From the NCBI GenBank assembly GCA_934393265.1, contig CAKRQL010000011.1:1-48178 (forward strand): a stretch of DNA of 48,178 nucleotides, in the 5' to 3' direction. The translations under genes were made by a program, and so were the position numbers. Below, piece by piece: positions 24,545-32,762 of the stretch. The DNA comes from an uncultured Eubacteriales bacterium (GTDB lineage: Bacteria > Bacillota > Clostridia > Oscillospirales > CAG-272). The notes below the pieces were generated by a model that was given only the letters and a program-made list of their open reading frames with translations, was not told the DNA's origin and did no database searches. Position 1 is the first letter of the stretch. Each line of letters starts with the position of its first letter.

Positions 24545-25869
24545 TGGGAGCTGAGGACAGCCCGCGCGGGAGCGTCGGGCTCTGCACCCTCGGCTGTAAG
24601 GTCTCGCAGTATGAGACGGAGGCGATAGGGGAGGAGTTTATCCGCCGTGGCTTCGCCGTCCGCCCGTTTGACAGTGTGTGCGATATATACGTCATAAATA
24701 CCTGCACCGTCACCGCCGAGTCGGACAGAAAATCCCGGCAGATGATCCGCCGCGCCGTGAAGCGCAACCCCGGTGCCGTTATATGCGTCACGGGGTGTTA
24801 CAGCCAGATTTCGCCGGAGGATATAAAAAGCATCGGCGGGGTCTCGGTCATAACCGGCTCGCGCGATAAGCTGCGCACGGTCGACCTTGCCGTCCGCGCG
24901 TTTTCGGAGAGGGATGAGGACGGGATATACGTGTCCTGCCGCCCTGTCGATAACCGCGAGTTTGAAAGTATGAGTATAACCACTGCGCCGAGGACGCGCG
25001 TCTATGTGAAAATAGAGGACGGCTGTGAGTCGAAATGCACCTACTGCCGCATCTCCGGGGCGCGCGGGCACGTCTGCTCAAAGCCGCCGGAGGATGTCAT
25101 ACGCGAGGTGGAGGCGTTGCATAAGCAGGGTACAAAGGAGATAGTTCTTACAGGTATTGAGGTAGCCGCCTACGGCGCCGATTTTGATACACGGTATGGG
25201 CTCTCAGACCTTATATGCGAGCTTGCGGCGCGCGGCTCCTGCGAGAGAATACGTCTCGGCTCGCTGGCTCCGGAGCTATGTGGAGAGAGGTTCGCCGCCG
25301 GGATATCCGGCTGTCGTATCCTTGCCCCTCATTTTCATATATCCATGCAGTCGGGGTCGGACAGCGTCCTTAGGGCAATGAAGAGAAGATATACCCGCGA
25401 GACGGCGCTTCGCAATATTGAGGGGCTCCGCCGCGCCGTCCCGGGCGCACAGTTTACATCCGACCTTATGGTAGGCTTCCCCGGTGAGAGCGAGGAGGAT
25501 TTTCTCGCTACTCTCTCTTTCGTGCATGAGGCGGAGCTCCTTGACGCGCACGTGTTTGCCTATTCCCGCCGTCCGGGCACCCCGGCGGCAGAATACCCGG
25601 ATCAGATACCCGAGCCTGTGAAAAGAGAGCGGAGCGCACGGCTTATAGCCGCGAAAAACCGTATGCGCGATGAGGTGCTCGCAGGGCTCGTCGCCGCGGG
25701 AGAGCCGCTCTCTGCAATATTCGAGACCAGGGACGGGGACTTCTTCACGGCACACGCGGCAAACTATGCGGAAATACGTGTCAGATGCTCCCGCGACCTG
25801 CACGGCGAGATGCTCCCGGTCCGTCCCCTGTATGCGGAGGACGGGATAATTTACGGCGAGCTTTTATAA
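24544..25869 (+). CDS. mtaB: tRNA t6A37 methylthiotransferase MtaB
   Basis: A 441-residue radical SAM methylthiotransferase that converts t6A37 to ms2t6A37 in ANN-decoding tRNAs. The N-terminal UPF0004 domain has the three cluster cysteines (LGCKVSQYE, NTCTVT, TGCYSQ). The radical SAM CxxxCxxC is CESKCTYC near residue 160, with TGIEVAAYG and PHFHISMQSGSD downstream. The GIEVAAYG wording fits MtaB rather than MiaB or RimO. The C-terminal TRAM-like region is short. It overlaps hpt by one base. Confidence 0.93.
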   Translation: MGAEDSPRGSVGLCTLGCKVSQYETEAIGEEFIRRGFAVRPFDSVCDIYVINTCTVTAESDRKSRQMIRRAVKRNPGAVICVTGCYSQISPEDIKSIGGVSVITGSRDKLRTVDLAVRAFSERDEDGIYVSCRPVDNREFESMSITTAPRTRVYVKIEDGCESKCTYCRISGARGHVCSKPPEDVIREVEALHKQGTKEIVLTGIEVAAYGADFDTRYGLSDLICELAARGSCERIRLGSLAPELCGERFAAGISGCRILAPHFHISMQSGSDSVLRAMKRRYTRETALRNIEGLRRAVPGAQFTSDLMVGFPGESEEDFLATLSFVHEAELLDAHVFAYSRRPGTPAAEYPDQIPEPVKRERSARLIAAKNRMRDEVLAGLVAAGEPLSAIFETRDGDFFTAHAANYAEIRVRCSRDLHGEMLPVRPLYAEDGIIYGELL

Positions 25870-25940
25870 CTGTTCAGTCTGTAAAACCACATTTTGCAAA
25901 CAAAAGTTGACAAATATAAATAAATTCAGGAGACGGAAAA

Positions 25941-27362
25941 ATGAAAAATACGGAAAAGACAATGGACAAAATCGTCGCACTCTGCAAGGGGCGCGGATTT
26001 ATATTCGCCGGCAGTGAAATCTACGGCGGACTTGCGAACACATGGGATTATGGTCCCCTCGGCGTCGAGCTTAAGAACAATGTAAAGCGCGCTTGGTGGA
26101 AGAAGTTCGTGCAGGAGAATAAATATAACGTTGGGCTTGACGCCGCAATTCTTATGAATCCACAGACATGGGTAGCCTCCGGGCACCTTGCCGGATTTTC
26201 CGACCCGCTTATGGATTGCCGCGAGTGCCACGAGAGATTCCGCGCGGATAAGCTTATAGAGGACTATTGCGAAAAAGAGGGCGTAGCACTTCCGAAGCCC
26301 ATTGACGCCTTTTCACAGGCGGAGATGAAAGCCTTTATAGAGGAGCATAACATTCCCTGTCCGACCTGCGGAAAGCATAACTTCACCGATATACGCCAGT
26401 TCAACCTGATGTTCAAGACCTTCCAGGGAGTTACGGAGGACGCGAAGAATACGGTATACCTCCGCCCGGAGACCGCGCAGGGTATATTCGTCAATTTCCC
26501 GAATGTACAGCGCGCCGCAAGAAAGAAGCTCCCGTTCGGTATCGGTCAGATAGGAAAGTCCTTCCGCAACGAGATAACCCCCGGTAACTTTATTTTCCGT
26601 GTCCGCGAGTTTGAGCAGATGGAGCTTGAGTTCTTCTGCAAGCCGGGCACCGACCTTGAGTGGTTCTCCTATTGGCGCTCTTTCTGCCACAACTGGCTTC
26701 TTTCGATAGGTCTGCGCGACGAGGATCTCCGTCTGCGTGACCACGACCCGGAGGAGCTCTGCTTCTATTCAAAGGCGACCACCGACTTTGAATTTCTCTT
26801 CCCGTTCGGGTGGGGCGAGCTCTGGGGCGTCGCCGACCGCACGGATTACGACCTGACCCAGCATCAGAACACCTCCGGAAAGGACCTGACCTACTTTGAT
26901 CAGGAGACCGGAGAGCACTATATACCTTATGTAATAGAGCCCTCCCTCGGCGTAGAGCGCAGTGTCCTTGCCGTCCTCTGCGACGCATACGACGAGGAGG
27001 TTATAGATGCGGAAAAGAACGATGTAAGAACGGTTCTCCGCCTGCATCCCGCCCTCGCCCCGTTCAAGGCGGCGATACTCCCGCTCTCAAAGAAGCTCTC
27101 CGAACGTGCAACAGAGATACACGACGAGCTCTCAAAGTACTTTATGGTCGACTATGACGACGCCGGCTCAATAGGCAAGAGATACCGCCGTGAGGACGAG
27201 ATAGGAACCCCGTTCTGCGTGACCGTTGACTTTGATACCGTCGGCGACGATACGAAGCCCGGCGACAACTGCGTAACCGTGCGTGAGCGCGACAGCATGG
27301 AGCAGGTGAGAATCCCTGTGAGCGAGCTGCGGGATTATATCGCAAAGCGGACAGAGTTTTGA
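25941..27362 (+). CDS. glyQS: Glycine-tRNA ligase, single-chain dimeric type
   Basis: A 473-residue class II synthetase of the alpha2 type. It begins KIVALCKGRGFIFAGSEIYGGLANTWDYGPLG, has motif 2 as IGKSFRNEITPGNFIFRVREFEQME, and motif 3 as EPSLGVERSVLAVL. The anticodon-binding domain follows from about residue 350. A CxxC pair in DCRECH plus CPTC in the insertion suggests a zinc site. The start follows CAGGAG. I see no T-box leader in the 71 nt upstream, so control is not by that route. Confidence 0.97.
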   Translation: MKNTEKTMDKIVALCKGRGFIFAGSEIYGGLANTWDYGPLGVELKNNVKRAWWKKFVQENKYNVGLDAAILMNPQTWVASGHLAGFSDPLMDCRECHERFRADKLIEDYCEKEGVALPKPIDAFSQAEMKAFIEEHNIPCPTCGKHNFTDIRQFNLMFKTFQGVTEDAKNTVYLRPETAQGIFVNFPNVQRAARKKLPFGIGQIGKSFRNEITPGNFIFRVREFEQMELEFFCKPGTDLEWFSYWRSFCHNWLLSIGLRDEDLRLRDHDPEELCFYSKATTDFEFLFPFGWGELWGVADRTDYDLTQHQNTSGKDLTYFDQETGEHYIPYVIEPSLGVERSVLAVLCDAYDEEVIDAEKNDVRTVLRLHPALAPFKAAILPLSKKLSERATEIHDELSKYFMVDYDDAGSIGKRYRREDEIGTPFCVTVDFDTVGDDTKPGDNCVTVRERDSMEQVRIPVSELRDYIAKRTEF

Positions 27363-27426
27363 TTTTTCTTAAAAGAAGGCGGCTCCTCTCACCGGGGAGC
27401 CGCAAAATGTATACGGAGGAAAATGT

Positions 27427-28113
27427 ATGACCGGAATAATCGGCGCAATGAAAATAGAGACAGACGGACTAATCGCCGCACTCACGGACAGGAGGAGCGA
27501 GACTGTCGGGGGTATCGAGATGAATGTCGGTCTCCTCGACGGGCGTGACACCGTGATAGCCTCCTGCGGGGTGGGGAAGGTCTTTGCCGCCATGTGTGCG
27601 GAGAGCATGATAATGCGCTATTCGCCATCTCTTATAATAAATACCGGCGTCGCCGGGACGCTCACACCCGATATATCGGTCACCGATGTCGTGATAGCCG
27701 ACAGAGTTTGTCAGCATGATATGAATACCACGGCAGTCGGCGACCCGCGCGGGCTCATTTCCGGTATCGGCTTTGTCCATTTTCCGACGGACATGGCGGC
27801 GCGGAGAATAGCCGTCCGTGAGGCAACTCGCCTCGGCATCCGGGCGCATGTCGGCTGTGTCGCGAGCGGGGATATATTCGTTTCCGATGTGGAAATGAAA
27901 GGGAAAATAGCCGCGAAATTCGGCGCCGTAGCCTGCGAAATGGAGGGTGGCGCAATAGCACAGGTCTGCTATGTAAACTCGACCCCGTGTATCATTATAC
28001 GCTCGATTTCAGACTCCGCTGACGGTGAGACGCATATGAGCTACCAGGAGTTTCTCGCCACCGCCGCGAATAAGAGCGCAGCGCTTGTCCGCGCAATAGT
28101 AGCGAAAGCTTGA
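27427..28113 (+). CDS. mtnN: 5'-methylthioadenosine/S-adenosylhomocysteine nucleosidase
   Basis: A 228-residue nucleosidase that cleaves adenine from MTA, SAH and 5'-deoxyadenosine. It opens GIIGAMKIE, has the substrate block NTGVAGTL, then FPTDMA, and the catalytic CEMEGGAIAQVC and SDSADG. Relief of 5'-deoxyadenosine build-up fits the two radical SAM enzymes in the window (mtaB and 36042-36941). The start follows GGAGG. A GC hairpin (GCGGCTCC/GGGAGCCGC, 27379-27404) without a T-tract separates it from glyQS. Confidence 0.95.
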   Translation: MTGIIGAMKIETDGLIAALTDRRSETVGGIEMNVGLLDGRDTVIASCGVGKVFAAMCAESMIMRYSPSLIINTGVAGTLTPDISVTDVVIADRVCQHDMNTTAVGDPRGLISGIGFVHFPTDMAARRIAVREATRLGIRAHVGCVASGDIFVSDVEMKGKIAAKFGAVACEMEGGAIAQVCYVNSTPCIIIRSISDSADGETHMSYQEFLATAANKSAALVRAIVAKA

Positions 28114-28173
28114 TAAAGTACTCAGTATACAATAACTATTGCTTTTTACATAATAGTTAGAGAAATGATAATT

Positions 28174-28213
28174 GGCACCCGCAGGGCACAGCACCTGTGG
28201 GTGCCTTTTCTTT
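28174..28213 (+). terminator. Rho-independent terminator after mtnN
   Basis: GGCACCCGCAGG pairs with CCTGTGGGTGCC, followed by TTTTCTTTT. Strong. Confidence 0.88.
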
Positions 28214-28320
28214 TCTGCGCCGTATGTGCCGCCGGTGGGCATATAAACATCCGGTGTTTTTTCGTTCTGGCTGTACATCCGGTGTTTTTTCGTTCTGCGC
28301 CGTATATGCCCCCCGTGGGT
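28214..28320. repeat. Nested direct repeats upstream of pstS
   Basis: A 23-bp unit beginning ACATCCGGTGTTTTTTCG occurs at 28247-28269 and identically at 28275-28297. A longer flanking unit (TTCTGCGCCGTATGTGCC / TTCTGCGCCGTATATGCC) occurs at about 28214 and 28293. It is noncoding and lies between a terminator and the pst promoter. Confidence 0.7.
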
Positions 28321-28322
28321 GT

Positions 28323-28389
28323 ATTACATATTCTTTACATAACCCTTACCTCTCCGCGGGAGAATAAAATTGCCATTCGGGTTTATAAT
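28323..28389 (+). promoter_or_regulatory. Pho-box-like repeats and pst operon promoter
   Basis: ATTACA (28323), TTTACA (28334) and CTTACC (28345) are spaced exactly 11 bp apart, the helical spacing of PhoP direct repeats in Bacillus (TTAACA-like). TATAAT at 28384-28389 is a good -10, but there is no -35 at 17 bp, as expected of an activated promoter. Phosphate-starvation control is inferred from motif and context. Confidence 0.6.
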
Positions 28390-28431
28390 GGGCACAGAAC
28401 CGAATAAGGAAAGAAGAAAGGAAAAAAGAAA

Positions 28432-29316
28432 ATGAAGAAGTTAACATCAGTAGCACTTGCACTCGCAATACTCCTGCTCGGCGCGGCGTTTGCCTCTTGC
28501 GGCGAAGTAACGTTTGACGAAACGAAAAAGATAAGCGTCGTCGCGAGAGAGACCGGAAGCGGAACAAAGTCCGCATTCATGGAGCTCCTCGGACTGAAGG
28601 GTAAGGCTGACCCCTCGGGCGTTATAATAGCGACCGGAACCGCCGCCGTTCTCGCAGAGGTTAAGAACAACGAGTACGCGATAGCATACGACAGCCTCGG
28701 TTATGTTACCGACGATGTAAAAATGCTTAAAGTCGACGGCGTTGAAGCAACAATAGAGAACATAAAGAACGGAAGCTACAAGATTTCCCGTCCCCTCCAG
28801 GTAGTGTATCAGGAGAGCAAGGTGGGAGCGTCAGCCGCTGACACCGCATATCTTGCATTCCTGAAGAGCTCCGAGGCGCAGACGATAATCTCGGATAACG
28901 GTTATGTCCCGACCTTTGACGGTGCCGTGGCATACACTCCGGACGCTTCGCTTACCGGAAATATAGGAATAACCGGCAGCACCTCGCTGAAGCCCCTTAT
29001 GGAGAAGCTTGCCGCAAGGTTTCATGAGCTCCAGCCGAACGTTGAGGTCAGCGTCGGCGGCGGCGGATCCGGAACCGGATACAATGACGCGAAGAACGGC
29101 GTCTCGGAATTCGGCATGATCTCCGAGGTGTTCGAGGAGACGAAGGCTCCCGGATGTGCACACTACGAGGTCGCAAAGGACGGTATCGCCGTGATAGTCA
29201 ATAAGGCGAATACGTTTGACGACATTTCGCTCGACGCACTGAAAAATATATATAACGTCGACGCGGGCGACGCGGCTGTCACGACATGGACTGACGCCGG
29301 CAAGAAGAACAAATGA
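28432..29316 (+). CDS. pstS: Phosphate ABC transporter, phosphate-binding lipoprotein
   Basis: A 294-residue extracellular phosphate receptor. The signal peptide ends FASC (lipid-modified Cys23). The half containing ARETGSGTKSAF comes first and the half containing GITGSTSLKPLMEKLA and GGGGSGTGYNDA comes second, the reverse of the E. coli order; I recall this order from other clostridial PstS proteins. Phosphate-contacting GSGT and GSTS motifs are both kept. The ATG follows GGAAAG-rich sequence. The stop overlaps the pstC ATG by 4 nt. Confidence 0.9.
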   Translation: MKKLTSVALALAILLLGAAFASCGEVTFDETKKISVVARETGSGTKSAFMELLGLKGKADPSGVIIATGTAAVLAEVKNNEYAIAYDSLGYVTDDVKMLKVDGVEATIENIKNGSYKISRPLQVVYQESKVGASAADTAYLAFLKSSEAQTIISDNGYVPTFDGAVAYTPDASLTGNIGITGSTSLKPLMEKLAARFHELQPNVEVSVGGGGSGTGYNDAKNGVSEFGMISEVFEETKAPGCAHYEVAKDGIAVIVNKANTFDDISLDALKNIYNVDAGDAAVTTWTDAGKKNK

Positions 29317-30203
29317 ATAAACTGACCCGCCAACTGCTCAGTGAGCGGGCGGCAAAGGTAATCTTTGCCGCCTGCGCCGCCTTTTCAATGGCGGCTCTTG
29401 CCGTTATTACGGTTTTTCTGTTTTCGCGCGGTCTGCCGTTTATGACAAGGTACGGCGTCGGAGATTTTCTCTTCGGTATGAAGTGGAACCCGCAGGGCGA
29501 TAACCCGACCTATGGGGTTTTCCCGATGATAGTGACAACACTCTATCTCACAGCCCTGTCGGTTATAATCGGTGTCGGCGTCGGGCTCCTCGCGGCGGTC
29601 TGCCTCTTTAAGTTTCTCCCGCGGCGGCTCGTCTCCCCGATACGCAGACTTATAAATCTGCTCGCGGGTATACCGTCTGTCATCTACGGACTTTTCGGTC
29701 TTACGATTATAGTTCCGTTTGTGAGAAGATACATCTCGCCGGACGGCGTGGGCTACGGAATATTCTCCGCGTCGATAGTCCTTGCGATAATGATACTCCC
29801 GACGGTAGTCAGCATGAGCTATGACGCGCTTGTCGCTGTACCGACAACCTACTATGAGGGGGCTCTTGCCCTCGGTGCGACGCCGGAGGAGTCGGTTTTC
29901 CGTATCGTTCTTCCCGCGGCGAAGAGCGGCGTTGCCGCCGGGGCGGTGCTCGCCACCGGGCGCGCCCTCGGTGAGACAATGGCAGTGATAATGGTCCTCG
30001 GAAACAGCCCCGAGCTGCCGACAGGGCTCTTCCAGAGTGTGCGGAGCCTTACCGCAAATATAGCAATGGGAGCAATGGAGCTCTCGGATGACGCGCTCCT
30101 CGCGCTCATCGCCTCCGGCGTCGTGCTCTTTGTTTTTGCCCTCACCCTCAATATCAGTTTCTCCTGCCTGCGCGCCGGAGGAGAGAAGAAGGTGAAAAAA
30201 TGA
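29313..30203 (+). CDS. pstC: Phosphate ABC transporter permease PstC
   Basis: A 296-residue permease with six predicted helices. Family blocks are YGVFPMIVTTLYLT, AGIPSVIYGLFGLT and the cytosolic EAA loop YEGALALGATPEESVFRIVLPAAKSGV, which contacts PstB. It pairs with PstA. Both ends overlap neighbours by 4 nt (ATGA), so translation is coupled. Confidence 0.95.
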   Translation: MNKLTRQLLSERAAKVIFAACAAFSMAALAVITVFLFSRGLPFMTRYGVGDFLFGMKWNPQGDNPTYGVFPMIVTTLYLTALSVIIGVGVGLLAAVCLFKFLPRRLVSPIRRLINLLAGIPSVIYGLFGLTIIVPFVRRYISPDGVGYGIFSASIVLAIMILPTVVSMSYDALVAVPTTYYEGALALGATPEESVFRIVLPAAKSGVAAGAVLATGRALGETMAVIMVLGNSPELPTGLFQSVRSLTANIAMGAMELSDDALLALIASGVVLFVFALTLNISFSCLRAGGEKKVKK

Positions 30204-31054
30204 GAAAACACAGAGCCTTCAATATTCACAGGACAGCGTGTAAGACGCTGCGCTACCTCGGCTACGTCTGCTGCGGCGTCGCGCTTGCGGCGCTTGTCGG
30301 AGTGATAGTGTTCGTCCTTATAGACGGCATAGGGGCGATAACCCCCTCGCTCCTCTTCGGACGTGAGCTCGGCAGTCCGACGATTCTTCCCGCCTTCGCC
30401 GGCACCCTTTCGCTGATTGCCATCTCCTGCCTTATCGCCGTTCCTCTCGGGGTTGCGAGCGCGGTGTACCTGACGGAGTACGCCGATAACAAGGGCAGAT
30501 TTGTCCGCATGATAAGGGTGGCGACAGAGACCCTCGCCGGAATACCGAGTATAGTTTACGGACTTTTCGGGTATATAGTTTTCGTTGTCGTACTCGGCTG
30601 GGGTTATAGCCTCCTTGCCGGAGGAATAACTCTCGCTGTCATGATACTTCCGCAGATAGTCCGCTCCGCGGAGGAGAGCCTCCTTGCCGTCCCCACGTCC
30701 TACCGCGAGGGCGCGTACGCGCTCGGAGCCGGAAAGGTGAGAACGATTTTCAAAATAGTCCTCCCCGCGGCGTCCGGCGGAATAGTCACCGCTGTAATAC
30801 TCGCTGTCGGAAGAGTAGTATCCGAGAGCGCGGTACTCATTCTCACAATAGGAATGGTCGTGGATAAGCTGCCCGGCGGGCTCATGTCCCCCGGCACGAG
30901 CCTTGCGCTCGATATATACTACTTTGCGAACTTCGGATATCCGAAGGAGGCGGCGGCGACCTCTGCCGTGCTCCTGATATTCGTCCTGGCGATAAATGCG
31001 CTCGCCGAGGGAATAGGAAAACTCATAAAAAGAAAGGCAGGCGGCATTGACTGA
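30200..31054 (+). CDS. pstA: Phosphate ABC transporter permease PstA
   Basis: A 284-residue permease, partner of PstC. It has FAGTLSLIAISCLIAVPLGVASAVYL, the AGIPSIVYGLFGYIVFV block and the EAA loop REGAYALGAGKVRTIFKIVLPAASGG, followed by PGGLMSPGTSLALDIYY near the end. The stop overlaps the pstB start (TGATG). Confidence 0.95.
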   Translation: MRKHRAFNIHRTACKTLRYLGYVCCGVALAALVGVIVFVLIDGIGAITPSLLFGRELGSPTILPAFAGTLSLIAISCLIAVPLGVASAVYLTEYADNKGRFVRMIRVATETLAGIPSIVYGLFGYIVFVVVLGWGYSLLAGGITLAVMILPQIVRSAEESLLAVPTSYREGAYALGAGKVRTIFKIVLPAASGGIVTAVILAVGRVVSESAVLILTIGMVVDKLPGGLMSPGTSLALDIYYFANFGYPKEAAATSAVLLIFVLAINALAEGIGKLIKRKAGGID

Positions 31055-31830
31055 TGGACAGACTGAATGACAGACTTGGCGGGGATATATCGGTGACCGG
31101 ATCAAACCTCTGGTACGGAGATTTCCACGCCTTAAAGGACATAAATATAGAGATACCCGGAAAGTGCGTGACCGCACTGATAGGTCCCTCCGGTTGCGGA
31201 AAATCCACATTCCTGAAGATCTTCAACCGCATGAACGACCTTATCCCCGGCTGTCGAATAGAGGGGGAGTACCTTGTCGGCGGCAGGGATATATTCGCCC
31301 CGGATATAGATGTTACGGCTCTCCGGCGCGACGTCGGCATGGTGTTCCAGAAGCCGAACCCGTTTCCGATGAGCATATACGACAATATAGCCTTCGCCCC
31401 GCGCACCTTCGGAATAAGAAAGCGCCAAGACCTCGACGAGATAGTCGAGTCATCGCTCCGCCGCGCGGGAATATGGGATGAGGTGAAGGACAGACTGCAT
31501 AAGAGTGCCCTCGGCGTAAGCGGCGGACAGCAGCAGAGGCTCTGCATAGCCCGCGCTCTCGCGGCGGAGCCGTCGGTGCTCCTTATGGATGAGCCGACCT
31601 CCGCGCTCGACCCCATATCGACCGGGCGTATAGAGGAGCTTATAGATACTCTGCGCAATGACATGACCGTCGTTATAGTCACGCATAATATGCAGCAGGC
31701 GACGAGAATTGCGGACAGGACGGCGTTTTTCCTGCTCGGCGAGCTTGTGGAATATGACGATACGGACAAAATTTTCTCGAACCCGCGCGACGAGCGCACC
31801 GAAAGATATATAACCGGAAGATTCGGATGA
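31054..31830 (+). CDS. pstB: Phosphate ABC transporter ATP-binding protein PstB
   Basis: A 258-residue ATPase. It opens with the PstB block LWYGDFHALKDINIEIP, Walker A GPSGCGKST, the PstB-specific LKIFNRMNDLIPG, signature VSGGQQQRLCIARAL and Walker B VLLMDEPTSALDP. It energises the PstC-PstA channel from the cytosol. Confidence 0.97.
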   Translation: MDRLNDRLGGDISVTGSNLWYGDFHALKDINIEIPGKCVTALIGPSGCGKSTFLKIFNRMNDLIPGCRIEGEYLVGGRDIFAPDIDVTALRRDVGMVFQKPNPFPMSIYDNIAFAPRTFGIRKRQDLDEIVESSLRRAGIWDEVKDRLHKSALGVSGGQQQRLCIARALAAEPSVLLMDEPTSALDPISTGRIEELIDTLRNDMTVVIVTHNMQQATRIADRTAFFLLGELVEYDDTDKIFSNPRDERTERYITGRFG

Positions 31831-31850
31831 CAAAAAGTGAGGGGTAAAGA

Positions 31851-32507
31851 ATGAGCGTAAGAACGAAATACGAAAAAGAGCTTGCAGAGGTCTTTGATAA
31901 GCTTAACGAAATGTGCCTTATGACAGAGGAGGCAATAGAGAAGTCGGTAAGAGCACTTCAGACCCGGGATAAAGAGCTCGCCCGCGAGGTAATGCGGGAG
32001 GACAAGAATATCGACGATACAGAGCGTGAGATAGAGCATGACTGCCTCCGTATTCTGCTTATGGAGCGCCCGGTGGCGAGCGACTTCCGCGACGTCTCCG
32101 CGGCACTGAAAATGATAACCGACCTTGAGAGAATAGCCGATCAGGCGGCGGATATATCCGAAATATCTCTCCGCTTCGGCGACGAAAAGTTTATAAAAGA
32201 GCCGGAGCATATCGCCGAGATGGCGCGTCTTGCAGGTGCTATGGTAAAGGACGGGGTGAAGAGCTATATTGAGAGGGATGTCAACCTCGCGAGGAGCCTT
32301 AACCGCCGTGACGACGCGGTTGACCTCCTTTTCGAGAGAATAAAAGACGACCTCGTAGCCCTCATCCGCGAGGACGCACAGAACGCCGATCAAGCGATTC
32401 TGTTCCTCCTTATCGCAAAATATCTTGAAAGAATAGGCGACCACGCGGTAAACATAGGGGAGTGGGCGGAATATGTAGCAACTGGACTTCATAATTCTAA
32501 TTCTTAA
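31851..32507 (+). CDS. phoU: Phosphate transport regulator PhoU
   Basis: A 218-residue two-repeat helical bundle, with the metal-binding DxxxD motifs of each repeat visible in AREVMREDKNIDDTEREIEHDCL and RSLNRRDDAVDLLF. PhoU links Pst transport to the PhoR sensor. It is 20 nt after pstB, behind GGGG-TAAAG. The PhoR-PhoP pair is not in the window. Confidence 0.95.
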   Translation: MSVRTKYEKELAEVFDKLNEMCLMTEEAIEKSVRALQTRDKELAREVMREDKNIDDTEREIEHDCLRILLMERPVASDFRDVSAALKMITDLERIADQAADISEISLRFGDEKFIKEPEHIAEMARLAGAMVKDGVKSYIERDVNLARSLNRRDDAVDLLFERIKDDLVALIREDAQNADQAILFLLIAKYLERIGDHAVNIGEWAEYVATGLHNSNS

Positions 32508-32550
32508 CTCTGGCTTACGGACGCCGGATATCCGGTAAGAACGGAGAAAT

Positions 32551-32645
32551 TTAATTTCTCCTATCGCCGACTGCGCGGCTCGCCGTATGTAAATACGGCT
32601 GTCGCCACCCATTCGACGATTCTTCCTCGAATCTCCGGTGTCCGC
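32551..32645. repeat. Dispersed palindromic repeat after phoU
   Basis: It consists of GGAGAAAT/ATTTCTCC (32551-32571), the dyad GCCGTAT/ATACGGC (32582-32599), and a tail with ATTCGACGATTCTTCC. The dyad and tail match the pnp-downstream repeats at 47365-47425 with several mismatches, and 32591-32606 is the exact reverse complement of 17614-17629. Noncoding. Confidence 0.6.
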
Positions 32646-32716
32646 AGAGTTTTGAAAAAAAAGAATCTCTGGCGCCCGCAGGTCTATAAAGTGAAAGATA
32701 CAGAGAAAAACAAAGG

Positions 32717-32762
32717 GGCTGTCCCAACCGCTTTTGCAGGTTGAAACAGCCTTTTTGTTTTA
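32717..32762. terminator. Bidirectional terminator between phoU and the acyltransferase gene
   Basis: GGCTGT..CAACC pairs with GGTTG..ACAGCC, followed by TTTTTGTTTT on the plus strand; the minus strand also runs into T-rich sequence after the stem (CCTTTGTTTTTC). Confidence 0.8.

Noticed and set aside
25870..25940. Possible T-box leader before the glycyl-tRNA synthetase gene
   Set aside because: The gap is only 71 nt, with no T-box sequence, specifier hairpin or terminator.
29852..32612. Long minus-strand open frames across pstC, pstA, pstB and phoU
   Set aside because: They mirror well-supported genes, are rich in Arg, Ser and His from GC-rich antisense codons, and have no ribosome binding sites.
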